From NCBI RefSeq assembly GCF_000001735.4, contig NC_003075.7, positions 13,207,001 through 13,271,000 on the forward strand: DNA of 64,000 nucleotides. Direction: 5' to 3'. This DNA comes from Arabidopsis thaliana. Its lineage: Eukaryota; Streptophyta; Magnoliopsida; Brassicales; Brassicaceae. The notes under the pieces were generated by a model. The model worked only from the letters and a program-made list of their open reading frames with translations, had not been told where the DNA came from and did not search any database. Shown here one piece after another: positions 49,633 through 62,133 of the stretch. Position 1 is the stretch's first letter. Each line of letters starts with the position of its first letter. Both the position numbers and the translations under genes were made by a program.

Positions 49633-50769
49633 TCAATGCCTGGTTCAGATTGATCACAGATTATTTTGTTAAATCGCTTCCCTGTATATATGTTGACTGC
49701 ATTTTCCATGTGGTGCATCATAATTTTTGTACATAAATAAATGAGTCTGACTTCGAGTTCATCGCCTATCAAGTATCAGCTTCCCTAAACCGAGTAAAAC
49801 CGGGAAGTGTTGGGTTTCAAAATTAACTTGGTGAGTTAACAGTTAACACACACATCCACCGTTTTTAGATAGATAAGAGGATGCCCTAATAAAACCACTG
49901 CTTTGTCTTGGGTAAGAAGAAACGTTAACATGTTAGTTGTCCTACAAATTCATTCATCTATAAACGTTAAAGTCTGTATTAACGAATGAAAGTAATCAAA
50001 AGCTACATATTTATTACACAAACAAAAATGCATCAGTTGCATCTCGTCTAAGAAAGCATTTTTTCTTCACTCGAAGAAAAATAACAAGAAGTTGAAGCCT
50101 TAGGCTCACGAGCCAACTCCTTTAACATGTCGAGTTTCTAATCCGAGTAAAGGATTTGTATTTCGTCGAGAAAGTTGCCGCTTCTTCAAATGTTTGGCAT
50201 TTGTTAAGTTGCAACTTGTCTCTCTTCTTCACGTTGTCCATTGTATCCTTCCCACTGGAATCTTTGTAGGTGGAATAACAAACAAGGAGGAACAGAAATC
50301 GGTTTGCTAATTGGCGGGTTAATAGTTTTGTAAAATGGTAGATTAAACATGCGCTCTATCCTGTAACATTTCTGAGCTTGAGAACTTGTAGTTGAGGAGA
50401 ATTCAGTAGCAAATTCGTTAGTAGCTTCCACCGCTCGTTTTTCCTAGTATTGTAGCTCCAAATGTACATCATTAATAGATCATATAAAAGAAAATTATAA
50501 TTTCAAAAAAGGCTCAAGTTGAAGTATCCAACGGTGGTCAATTTAAGACTATACCAACGCCTGTACTTCAAAAGTTTCTGCAAGTATTCATTAGCAGTGA
50601 CGAATTCAAATTTGAAAAAAAAAACTTTTATCTGTAAATTCTCCATCCTTAACGGTCAAATTTAGTCGGGCAGCAGACAAACTCTCAAGTCCGATCAGGA
50701 AACGAAACGAGAACAAAAGAAAAGAGATTGGATTTTGGTGACGGCGTTTCCTTCGCCGTCGTGTTCACC
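49633..50769. other. Intergenic region between ACHT1 and the ET gene
   Basis: The left 200 bp probably include the ACHT1 3' UTR. The part at 50040-50430 is less AT-rich and contains overlapping open minus-strand frames, including a 39-codon ATG ORF listed separately. The right end is the promoter/leader of the plus-strand gene starting at 50770. Confidence 0.45.
50122..50241 (-). CDS. Candidate small ORF, 39 aa
   Basis: A minus-strand ATG at 50241 opens 39 codons ending TGT TAA at 50122. The product is basic and begins MDNVKKRDKLQLNKCQTFEE, ending RIRNSTC. The same frame stays open upstream to about 50370 without another ATG, and there encodes a hydrophobic run RFLFLLVCYSTY. That would resemble a signal segment if an upstream exon supplied a start; an acceptor-like TTACAG lies just upstream. 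The two Cys and the basic C-terminus recall small secreted peptides, but no family is recognised. It may be chance. Confidence 0.2.
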   Translation of the reverse strand: MDNVKKRDKLQLNKCQTFEEAATFSTKYKSFTRIRNSTC

Positions 50770-52382
50770 ATGTTCAAGAGAGACGACTACATTCGAACTA
50801 ATCATGACCCCTTTTTTTCAAAGTGGCAGGTACTCTCGCATTTCAAGAAATTTAGAGATTCTGGGTTTAGGGTTTTGCTCCATCTTTCATTCCGTTGAAA
50901 ACCCTTTCGAGATCAACAGAATTTCGAATGAATTCTCTTGGAAATATCTGCAATTTTTATTTAAAGATCTAACTTTTAACGCCTACCACACTTTTCTTCA
51001 ACGTTTCTTTGTTGGATCTCTGGAGATTCTGAGTAATTCCATTGATGATTCTTGGGTTTCTTTCAGGGTTTCGCCCGATCTATGTTTCTGCGTAAACCCA
51101 TTTCAGAAACTGCAGAATTCGCAAGACTTTTGCGGACTACTCCTTAATTTCTCGAGATTTAGGTCCAAAGCCAAAGGTCACATTTTTAATCTCTCTTCAT
51201 CACATTGTAACTTGTATCTTTGTTGGATAACTAGGTGGCTTAGTCTCATGTTTGTCATCAATATAAGCTCTTTATCTTACGTAATGAAGTTGGAAAACAC
51301 ACATTTTTAAATGTCAAACTTATTACACTTGAAAACAGATTCTGATAGGAGCCAACGAGAAGGAAAATTTCAGAGAAGGGAAAGATCTTGTTGGTAGAAA
51401 CAGAGTCCAAGGAGCCTTCCAGGGTCTGTATGAGCTCAGTCATGACCATGGCAGAAAAGATGATGTTCTTGTGGCTAATCTTGGTCAACCTGAAAGCATT
51501 AGATCCCGGCTCCGGTCTTATAGTAGATCTTTTGCTCATCATGACTTGCTTAAGCAGGGTTTGTCTCAAACTATTCTTCCTACTACTCAGAACAAAAGTG
51601 ACAACCAAACCGAAGAGAAGAAGTCTGATTCTGAAGAAGAGAGAGAGGTCAGTTCTGATGCTGCTGAGAAGGAGAGTAATTCGCTTCCATCTATACTTAG
51701 ACTCAGTCGGTCTAGACCTCAACCGGTTTCAGAGAAACATGATGACATAGTTGATGAGTCTGATTCTGCTTCTGCTTGTGGAGTCTTACTAGAAGATGGT
51801 ACTACTTGCACTACAACTCCAGTCAAAGGAAGAAAGAGATGCACAGAGCATAAAGGGAAGAGACTTTCTCGTGTTTCCCCCGGGATCCACATACCGTGTG
51901 AAGTTCCTACCGTAAGAGAATGTGAAGAAACTGAGAATATATGTGGAGTGATTTTACCTGACATGATACGTTGCAGAAGTAAACCTGTTTCAAGGAGAAA
52001 ACGATGCGAGGATCACAAGGGAATGAGAGTTAACGCCTTCTTTTTTCTGCTGAACCCAACAGAACGTGATAAAGCCGTCAATGAGGACAAATCCAAACCT
52101 GAGACAAGTACAGGCATGAACCAAGAGGGTTCGGGTCTTTTATGTGAAGCTACAACAAAGAATGGATTGCCTTGTACAAGAAGTGCTCCTGAGGGCAGCA
52201 AAAGATGTTGGCAGCACAAAGATAAAACATTGAACCACGGATCATCTGAAAATGTTCAGTCAGCAACTGCAAGTCAAGTAATTTGTGGCTTTAAGCTGTA
52301 CAATGGATCAGTATGCGAGAAATCTCCAGTGAAAGGAAGGAAGAGATGTGAGGAGCACAAGGGGATGAGAATCACATCTTGA
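50770..52382 (+). CDS. ET1: EFFECTOR OF TRANSCRIPTION family protein (probably ET1)
   Basis: Two exons: 50770-50829 and 51339-52382, giving 367 residues. Exon 1 encodes MFKRDDYIRTNHDPFFSKWQ, which joins in phase to ILIGANEKENF, the typical start of ET proteins. Residues about 21-100 resemble a GIY-YIG-like fold (GLYEL at 49-53, then VLVANLG and RSRLRSY). An acidic linker follows. Four Cys/His repeats of the form C-x9-C-x10-C-x2-H then start at residues 167, 222, 289 and 336, each with a GRKRC..HKG-type core. Known of the family: plant nuclear DNA-binding regulators, with a DNA-cutting activity reported for ET2 and effects on gibberellin response and differentiation. Sequence and locus suggest AtET1 (AT4G26170). 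Repeat 3 departs most from consensus (GSKRCWQHKD). Confidence 0.82.
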
Positions 52383-53262
52383 ATTCAAAGCAGTGGAGTA
52401 TAACTCCTTTTGTAACTACCTAACCAAAATGTTATGTATCGAGCCGGTTTGGTATTGGTAAAATCTGTTGATTTGCCGTATCATACCTTTAACTCTAGAT
52501 AATAAGGTTGTATGAATTAACTAAGTAGGTGCAATTTAATCGAACCGAATATGCATTTCTGTAAGAAGCAGCTTCGATGTTCTCCATCAATGTCTTGTCT
52601 CTGTAATAAATTTTGTTGCTATCTGCCATAATGTAGAAAACAAGCTCACTACTCGTATGTGTAGTTGTTCAGCCTATCAACTTCTGTCTTCTTTCTCATC
52701 AACTTTCAACATTGATACACATTTGTTTTAAGTAAGCATCACTCTAGAACTTAATGGACCTCCTTCTTGTTTTTTGCCACATCTGCTTTTGTCTACTAGT
52801 TCTGTTGTGTTGCCTTTGACACTTGAAAATCATCTGCAGAACCATTCTAAGTCATAGCAATCTGAGGGGTCCTGTTACTTTAAGGTCCTGAACAGAAATA
52901 GTATGATGTGTATGCATTGTTTCAACCTGCAAGATAGAACTGGGAAAATTTCTTCTGCAATTTGTCTTTTTGAGTTAAGAAACCGATGAGCATGATAAAT
53001 ATTTTGAAATCCTGAGAATCAACAATCTGTGTCTCAGTATTTCGTAAGGTAAGATACATTGGAAAGTATTCAACAAAAACGTATAAGCAATTATGTGTTT
53101 ACATAGAGAGGTCCTAGAGTTTTCAATTGGGATTCTGACACTGTTTATATGGAGGAGTGTTAGCTTCAGTTTCCTCTACCAAAAAATGGAATGTACAATC
53201 TAGTATAATAATATGTGGTTTTAAACACCACAAAGAATCAGATCATATGGTTGATCTTAGTA
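52383..53262. other. Convergent region between ET1 and the CoA carrier
   Basis: Both genes end here, so their 3' UTRs share the 880-bp gap. It is AT-rich with T-rich runs. No ORF or RNA gene is convincing. Confidence 0.5.
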
Positions 53263-54887
53263 TTAGGTGAAAACTTTCCTTTTTCGTGTCGTCACAGCTT
53301 CTGCCTCAGGTTCCTCTCGAGGCGGGACTCTTAAGTGCAGCTTCATAATATCATACACTGTGAATCCGATTGCCACAGACGGTACAACCTAAAGAAACCC
53401 GAAAGGAAAAGTGTTTGTAACTTGGTTGTTCATTGTCCGAAAACAAAGATAGATCGATGAAACTAGTCTCAAACCTTAAGGTAATTGATGCTAAGCCCTG
53501 AGAAGAGTTGCTTCCAACCTTCTTCTCTTGCAATCTTGAAAAGGGTTTGCATTGTTCCTCTTCTTGTTTCTTCCTTAACGGCTGAATATAGTCTCTCAAC
53601 CTGCAGGGAGTTTCGGTTATAATACTACTCAGGATCATTTTATGAAGATTCAAGGATGTCTTCGATTCGATAGAAGAAGAACCAGATCAAACCTGCATTT
53701 GTCTCCGGACAACATCGAGAGGGTATGTTAAAGTCTGACCAAGCAATCCAGCGACTGACCCACAAACGAGTTTCAGGGAAATGTCTTGCTTATGTTCCGG
53801 AGGGACATGACGTTTCATCTCCTCGTAGAAGTAGAACTTCAAACCAGCATAAGGGAAGATCCCATAGAGAGAAGGAGCTGATACACAAGCAACCAAAGAA
53901 AGATCAATTTTTTATTGAGTCTTAGAGAAGGAGAAGATCTATAACAAATCCAAAGAAATGGTTAGTAATGTACCTACACCACGATATAGGCCTCGGGCTC
54001 CAGATTCTCTGTATGTCCTCGAGAAACAATCTACAATTCCTCTGTATATGATTTGTTCCACGGGAATAGCTTTTACTTGCGTCTTTGCTGAACCAACAAC
54101 CTGCACTGCTGAACTCTCTATGAGCCTACTAATTATGTATTATCTCGAGATGAGACATAAAAACACAAGATCTGAAGCAGCTTACCTGATAAGCGAGCTT
54201 AGTCCGGACCAGGTCAAGAGGATAGGTGAAGAGAACCGCAGTACCACCAGCAAATGATCCAGCTACGAGATCAAGCAATGGGCCTCGAGTAGTGTCTGGG
54301 AAACCAAAGATAATCCATCTCCTGTATTCCTCATAAGCCATGTAATGAAGAGCTGCATAGGGAACTATCCGAGCAACACTTGCACCATTCCCTCTGTTCA
54401 CAAACCAAAACGAAAGTTACAGAATCATCTGACTGAACTAGATCCCAAAACGCATCTAACACTAAAGACAAACGTACCTGTAGAAACCCATCAAACCTTC
54501 AGTTTTGCCAATCTTGTTGATTGATCCAACAAGTCCTATCCTTTTAAACTCATCCCTTCTGGTCTGACAAAAGATCAATACATGATCATGAGCTTCTATA
54601 ATCCAGCAATTGTGTAACCAATTCAGAATACAAACACTAAAAGCTTTCTAATTTCGATGCTTGAATTTGAGTACATGACTCAGAGTCAGAGGACAAATCA
54701 ATCTTAGTTCTGGTAATCTAGAATCAATACCCATAATGATTGTTGGTACCTGGAAAAGAATCTTAATTCGCTCGAGTGGAGCAACGGCGGTTTTAGCTAT
54801 ACCACCCGTGACGCCGCCGGCAATAAGCTCCTTAGCGAATAAAGGAATCGAATCAATAATTCCGTTCTTCTCTTCACCCTCCGCCAT
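53263..54887 (-). CDS. Mitochondrial carrier, CoA transporter type (CoAc2-like)
   Basis: Seven exons on the minus strand: 54887-54750, 54563-54478, 54393-54186, 54100-53974, 53877-53693, 53600-53475, 53388-53263, giving 331 residues, usual for the family. Three repeats of about 100 residues each carry the carrier signature PxD/ExxK/R: PLERIK, PLDLVR, PLDVVR. Glycine-rich odd-helix patterns ([33 protein letters not shown]) are clear. Six transmembrane helices in the inner mitochondrial membrane are expected. It matches the Arabidopsis CoA carriers (Leu-5/Graves disease protein relatives), and the locus fits AT4G26180, CoAc2, which imports coenzyme A. Substrate assignment rests on family knowledge. 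It shares strand and order with the HAD gene upstream but has its own start. Confidence 0.9.
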
Positions 54888-55472
54888 GGAAATAGAAGTG
54901 GAGAGAGAAAAGATAGATACGGTTTAATGGATCTTCTTCTTCTCCTTTTACCAATCTTTGTACAGTTGAAGCTGAAGCTCAATGAAGGAAGAAGAAGAAG
55001 AAGATATTAAAATTGAGAGAGCGAAAAAACGAATTGTTCTTTTGTGATCAATCAAAAGACTTGGTTTCTGTCTGATTCTCACCTTCTCCTCCAAGTTATG
55101 CAAATATTATTCTCCATTAATTAGTGGAAGTTAATTAATTAGTATGATTTTAATTTTAATTTCTGCTTTCGCTTTATTTTATTTGTCTTGAAGATTCGAA
55201 GTTAGGTTCCTTTTTAAATGTGACGATTAGACTCTGAATTGATAATGTATTTTTGAACGAGTAAACAATCAACGACAAATTACAAATCTGAATCTAAAAA
55301 TGTATCGACGCTGGTCTCTTCGAAACACGAGATACAATATCAATTAAGATGTAAAGTGAGCTGAATTACACTTCCAACAGGAACTTCATCTGTGTGTGCA
55401 TCAACACTTGCTTGTTGTGAGCTCTAGAGAGTCGACAGCATTTACATAACAGTAAAAACTCCTGTTGAGGAA
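54888..55472. other. Intergenic region between carrier and HAD genes
   Basis: This 585-bp gap lies between two minus-strand genes. The left part (to about 55080) is GA/CT-rich and probably the carrier's 5' leader. The right part should hold the 3' UTR of the HAD gene. No further gene is seen. Confidence 0.5.
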
Positions 55473-58400
55473 TTACTTATGTGCTTCGACGGCCTTAGAG
55501 TAAAACTCCCATGACTCGTGTGTCTCAGTTATGGCAGTTTGACCGAATGGATTCTCCGCTACAAACTTCTGAACGTTCTCCGCATCCGCTAATCTTTCTA
55601 GATACTTCCTTAGCTCACCCTCAGGCCCTGTCTCAAGAAATAAAACATCAGTGTGCTATTATGCTTACCATTTTATTGAAAGAGAATGATGAGTGATTTA
55701 AGACTAACCCAATGCAGAATCTTGACGGTTTGTGTACTGGTACGGGCTAGGGAAGATTCCAGTGTGTGGCTAAAAGAGAGGAAGAGCAATACCAACGGAT
55801 GTTGAGGTTAAAAGTGACACATTCAATGCATAAGCCTATTCAAAGGTGCTCGAGTACACTTACAGGATTACACAAGGCCTTGTCGGGTGAATCGTCAACT
55901 AGCAAAGTGTTTGTCTCATCATACTTTCGCTTTCCACAACTGATGCATGTCCCAATATGGTCCCATACTCTTCGTAGGTCCTTGAGGAACAAAGGTTTAT
56001 CCTTCTTCTCCTGAGTTTTAAACTTCGTTGTAGTGCATATATTCTGATCCTGTGTCCATAAGATTCATTAGCTAGCTGGTTTTTGGACCAACTATTAGAA
56101 TGAGTTCTGCTCATACGTAAGCTACATATCTCATAGTCAAAGAAATGCAAAGTTCACAAAGATTGTAGACTGTGTTTCTACAATCTCAATCTCAACTGCA
56201 TTTCTCATAATACAGTCCTTCTCATATAGGAACTGCATTTCTCATAATCTACTCTCAAAGTCAAGAAAATAGCTCATAGAGGTTGCAGGGATCACTTACA
56301 AAACAGAACAACAGATTCCTCGCATGGTTTTTCATGACAATGTTGATCATATAATCCAACCCACTAGTAAGAGAAAAAGGAGAGACAGAGTTAATTGAGG
56401 AATTAAACTTCGTATATGTATAAGACACCTAACTAAGAAGAGTCAAAGACAATGCATTTTGGGTTTTGAATCAGTTCAAGAAGCTCACACACGTCTGGAA
56501 GACCATATCGCAACATCAAATCTCTCAAAGCAAAAGTCGAGAAAACTAGGAAGAAAAGGCCTCCTGAAGACTATAAAAGGACAAAGAAATTACTCTGCAG
56601 TAAAAGAAACATAAAACAACTTACAAGTAGCGACGTTGAAATTGATTCTTTCTTACCTGATCTGTATGATACTTTACCATCTGGAAGAAATGTACCTGTA
56701 AAACCCTGAACAATATCTGCAAGGATTCCATTTAAATCAAATATAACCAACTTTCTGGTACGTTGAGCTTTACATGTGCATCTAGGTACATCTCCAGTTT
56801 CTGATGAAATAACTCCTTGAGCTACGTTATCATTTTGTATTAAGACAGAACTTGACAATGACGTTTCAAGCTTTTCCCTGTCAAATTCTGGTTCTTCATC
56901 TTTCCTAGGTAATGAAACATCATCCTTCCCCTCCATATCATCAGTTTTATGATCTAAAGAATTTTTTTTCCTCTTGCTCTTCTTTGTTTTGACCTCAACC
57001 TTGCTAACACCTTCTGCTCCCAAATCATTCTGATCAACTTCTTCCTTTTTTTCATTTTTCTTTATACTATCCTCCTCCATATTGTCAGTTTTATGATCTA
57101 ACAAATTTTTCTTCTTCTTGCTTTTCTTTGTTGTCACCTCAACCGTACTAACACCTTCTGCTCCCTTGGCATCCTGATCAACTTCTCCCTTTCTATCCTT
57201 TTTCCTTTTTTTGGTATTTTTATCATCTTGAACGCTTTCCCCCTTAGTTGCAGAATCTTCAATGTTACTAGCCAAATCCTTACTGGCAATCTCCCCATCA
57301 GCATTCCCTTCATAATTTTTCACACCTTCTCCATTCGATTGATACAACAAAGACTGTACTGACTCACTATCCATGGTGGCAACTGATTCGCAGTTTGTTT
57401 TGTTTTTTATCTTCCTCTTCTCTCTTTTGTGACCATCATCACTAACACCTTCTGCGTCGAGTGCATCCTGATTAGATTCAATATTTTTATCTTTTGTCAT
57501 TTCTTTACGTTTTCCAGATTTCTGAACTCCACTTTTCTCTCTCGTTGCAGATTTTTCAATTTTAATTGTCATATCCTCTCCCCCGAACTCTTGTCCAGCA
57601 TTCCCATCAAAATTTTGCATGTCTTTTTCGTTTGACTGATTCAACAAACACTCTACTGATCCTGATGGCTCAAAGACCTCCATATCTGCAGATGAAGTTT
57701 TCTTCTTCTTTCCCTTCCGTTTTTTGCTCCTTACATCACATACACCTGCTCCAAGAACGTCCTCTTTAACTTCAGTGTTTTCATCTGTTTCCTTCTCTTT
57801 AGTTTTTCCGAGATTCTGAATACCGTTTTCCTCCCCATTTACATAATTTTCCGTCTGACTTGCCGAATAACTAATTAACTCTCGGCCACCATTCCCATCA
57901 TTATTTTCCACACGCTCTACTGGCCCGCTTTTCATGGAGGTAGACAAAGTATTTCCTAATGGGTCACACACCTCTATTGTTTCGGTCTTTCTCTTCTTTC
58001 TTCTCTTGGCTTTAGGATCCTGAGTTTGGGCCACAGTTTCACTGATGTTGACATCTGTGCACTCTTTTTGTTCCACTGTATCATCCTTGGATTTCAGACA
58101 ACTACTTATCACAACACTAGCAACAGATTTTTCCTCTTTAGTCGTCGATTTTGATCCTTCAGCTTCAGAAATAGTATCGTATTTAACTTCACGAACGTCC
58201 TCTTTAACTTCAGTGTTTCCATCTTTTTCCTTATTCCCATCATTATTTTCCACACACTCTACTGGCCCGCTTTCCGTGGAGGTCGGCAGAGTATTTCCTA
58301 ATGGATCACAGGCCTCCATTGTTTTGGTTTTTTTCTTCTTCCTTTTCTTGGCTTTAGTACTCTGAGTTTGGAAGACAGTTTCATTGATTTGAACATCTGT

Positions 58401-59282
58401 GCCATCTAGTTGTTCCACTGTATCAACCTTGGATTTCAGACAACCATTTATCAAAACACTAGCAACGGAGTTTTCCTCTATACTCATCGATCTTGATCCT
58501 TCAGCTTCAGTAGTAGTATTGTCAGTTACAGCAACCTCTGCATTGGTGCTACCAATATCAACACCACTTTCTTTCAGTACATTTCTATCCCTCCTTTTGT
58601 TTCTCTTTCTTTTCGAGGAACTAGTCATATTAGTAGCATCTGGCAGTGAATCTTTGCAGGTTGACAGATTTGGGTCTGTACAAATTTGTGCCGCTCCAGG
58701 CTTCTCACATGAATCCTGAGTTAGTTCACCTGACCTTTCTTGTACCATACCGTTTGACAAAGGATTGTTGGGTGGATGCACTTGGTCTTCGCTGGTGATT
58801 TTTTCAACTTCATCCAACAATTTCTCTTCACAGGACAAGTCCTCTTTCTTCTTCTTCTTCTCTCTCCTTTTTGATTTTTTTGTACTAGAACCCTTCCTAT
58901 TATCATCTGGTAGAGAATCTTCACATGAGATTGGGTCTGTATGATGTAGTGTAGCTCTAGGCTCTTCACATGAGACTGAATCTCGTTGACAGGACTCTGC
59001 AGGTAATGAAGACAAAAGATTCTCGGATAACCGAACTTGACTTTCACTAGTGGATTTCTCATTTTCCCCTTCTTTTTTTTCTTGAGATGAAAAGGCCTCA
59101 TCTGCGTTCCCAATTTGGCTACTGATATGAGAATCATTATCCTTCACCTCATTATCCAGTTTCCTCGATTTTCTCTTCTTTTTCCCCGATCTCTTCTTAT
59201 GCTTATCAATCAATTCTGGATTCGTTTGACCGTCATTTGAGTTTCCAGTTTCTGAAAGTGTTTCCACTGAAACACTCTCCAT
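55473..59282 (-). CDS. Lysine-rich protein with HAD/FCP-like C-terminal domain
   Basis: Six exons on the minus strand: 59282-56657, 56570-56489, 56363-56300, 56049-55864, 55769-55709, 55627-55473, giving about 1057 residues. Exon 1 encodes about 830 charged, low-complexity residues: repeated Lys-rich clusters (KKRKKKKTK, KKSKKKKN) within acidic Ser/Thr-rich spacers, some duplicated (CDPLGNTL and GPVE..VENNDGN occur twice; SLDHKTDDMEG-like twice). The C-terminal about 215 residues are an FCP1/HAD fold: VIFDLNGILADI, RRPFLPSFLDFCFERF, VAIWSSRR, and VDDSPDKA with Asp-976/977. The usual DxDxT reads DLNGI, so the second Asp is Asn-851. Plant relatives are annotated as HAD hydrolases of unknown function. 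The basic clusters suggest nuclear or nucleolar location. Exon 2 boundaries were chosen by phase and are a little less certain. Confidence 0.85.
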
Positions 59283-62133
59283 TACTCCTTTAATTTAGTC
59301 GGAAATCAGCTGCAGTTCAAAACTATCAAGGGAAACGTTTTCTCAAGTTTAGCACAAGTGAAGTGATGATTCACAAAGAACGGATAAATTAAGATGCCTC
59401 ACATAAATCCATCAAACGGTAGCTCTAGAAAACCCAACACGGAGCTCTTAAGTGATTGGAAACTGAGCAATAGAGACTATGTATTAAATGTGAATCAAAC
59501 AATTCCAACCAAAGAAGCAGCCATCCAGAAAATTATGCACTTTCTAATACCATTGTTCGTGAAATGATGATTGGCAGTGTTCTTATTCACTAAAACACCA
59601 AAACGCTTCTTAACAAAAACCATTAACAAGAGAAAAACGAAAAACTGCCAGATTCAATCGAGCTGAGGATATTCCACATAAATGATGGCAACCTTAAAAC
59701 CAGAAGTTTTAGTAACTGGGTCACATCTTAAATCTGAATTTGAAAAACAAAAATCACCCTCGAAGAAGAGACGGACATGTCAAGGTATCAACCGAAATTA
59801 GAGCACAGGGCACTGTCTCAAAACCGACCAGGAGATTTCTCAGGCTACGCTTAATACAAATAGAAGGAGAAGAAGAAGAAGAAAAAGATGAGATTACCTG
59901 GAAGTTTTCAAATTGACGAAGAGTATCTCTGTGAAGGAGACGAAGAGGCGCGGCGAATTCGATAGCAAGGGTTAACTGAATCTTCGTTTGTGTTAAAACT
60001 TCCGGTTTATATTGAAAACCAAAACATTATCAATAACCATTCAGGTTTACAAGCATGACTCCAAATAACCAGGTTTTTTGGTTTGTGAATCACAACTGAA
60101 ATGTTTTAATTTAAACCCAACTAATTAGGCCCATATATGTGGCCCATTTATATATCTATTTTGATTCTGTTCATCAAATCAAGAAATTTACTCATCATAT
60201 TGATCATCAAAATTCAAAGTCATACTAAAGTTCGTGACTCACGTTTAATTCATACAAGTAAATGGTACTTTTTTTTTTTTTTGTAAACGAAGCATGCAAA
60301 AAATGATTTAAGAACTGCAAAGTACTAGTTTTATCTTTTTGTAACCGTCAAAGTTTTGGATTTAAGCTCCTTGCATCTCTTTGACCAATAAAACCCATAC
60401 TGTATATTTGACTAAAAGAGAGACCCCTGAAGATTTTGATCAGTGTTGTGTTCTCAAGTCTATAGATTATTGCTTTCGAGTCTTCAGTAAATCTGTAAAA
60501 GAAAGGTAGCAACATACCTTATCTCTATATAGAAATGCTCCAAAACCAAAACACATGTTTTCTTTAAGTATCACAATGGGTTTATTGTATAACTCGGTAT
60601 TTGAAATTATCTGCCAATAAACCTGTAAAGCAACTTGAACTTTATAGAAAAAAACTAAGTTGCACGCGTAGCAACAATTTCCATCTATCACATGCTTTAT
60701 CTGCATTTGTACAATAAGCACATTTTAACACAATTGGGCAAATTGGAGCTAATCATAACGGCTTGGTGTTCTTAAACTACTTGACACAGCTAATTGTAAC
60801 GTTTTGGTGATTCTTCTCATTTCTAAAGCTTTATATCAATCTAATTAATCGTTCAATAAAAGTTAATTGCTCAATCAGTGAGTAGATTATACATACATAC
60901 GTGAGAATAGACTGACTGTCGTATTTTACCTTCTTACACGAAAGTGTTTGTTTTTCTTTCGTTCGTATTTTTTTATTTATATTTTGGGCATGAGAATCAG
61001 TGTCCAAGTGGAAGCTATTAGCTATGTTGGTTGATAATTCATTTTGTATATGTGCAAATGTAAAGCTTCATATATATGTGACCCATTCATGCATTATTCA
61101 GCAATGATTGAAGATTGTAATAAAGTGTACTCCTTAATTATAAGATATTATTACAAAATTTACAACTTGACCATACTCCATGTGTGTTTTTAATTCTCGA
61201 GGCACTTTTGTGTTCTTGATTATATTTACAACTAATCAACAATTATTATACAGCCATTTATACATATAAAAAAACACAGCCATATCTGTCGAAAAATTAA
61301 TGAAGTCCCCAATTGTATATACAAATCCATTTTTCACAAGTTCCAACACCATATATATGATGAGTATAATAATTCTAATCAATTGCTTCAGTTTGGACTG
61401 ATAATGCAAGTGTTAACATCAAATTTTATGTTGGAAACCCTATACTAAGAAGGGAACTATTAATGATTTGGCTTCTCTAATTGTTTTGGTTAGCAAACAT
61501 GCAGTACTATACATAATTGTAGCAAAGCAATGACACATCAAGAACACGAACACAAACCACTATTTGCTGCTCTAAGTTTATTTCTCTTCATATTGATATC
61601 AAAATGGAGAACAAACTTTAGTATACAATCATTAGTTTTCCGTGTGCGTGTGTGTGTATACAGATCAATCACCATACTAAATAATATTTAATCGTATACC
61701 AATAAACGAGTTACCAAATACGTATTTCAAACTTTGCATTTATATATTGGCATTTTTAATTTCTTAATTCTTGAATTCAATGAGAACCCAAAACAATAGT
61801 AGTACAGTATAATATTGCAAAACGCGTTATGACATGCAAGAATATTTCAAACGTGTTTGTACGAACACGTTGCCGTACTCTGCAACACAAGTTCTCCACT
61901 GCCAGTGTTACTTTATCTTCTCAAGTATTAATTTGTTTTTGTTATGTTTTCTGCCAGTGAATTACTTTATCTTCTCAAGTATTAATTTGTTTTTTGTTAT
62001 GTTTTTCTATATATATAGTTATATACTGCCAATTACTATATATTTTTATTAATTAGTTTAATTTTTTTATTATCTTCAAAATTAAATAAATAATTATTAT
62101 TTTAATGTAGGGATTTTAATGTGTAAGGATTAA

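Noticed and set aside
51061..51160. Extra ET1 exon after TTTCAG at about 51067
   Set aside because: The frame meets a TAA after about 26 codons, and direct joining of exon 1 to 51339 restores the family sequence.
50735..51310. 191-codon plus-strand ORF overlapping ET1 exon 1 and intron
   Set aside because: It starts at a non-ATG codon and runs through the intron. The MFKRDDYIRTNHDP frame joined to ILIGANEK matches the ET family instead.
57429..58719. Several plus-strand ORFs of 60-110 codons opposite the HAD gene
   Set aside because: They are antisense shadows of a long low-complexity Lys/Glu-rich exon; no coding features of their own.
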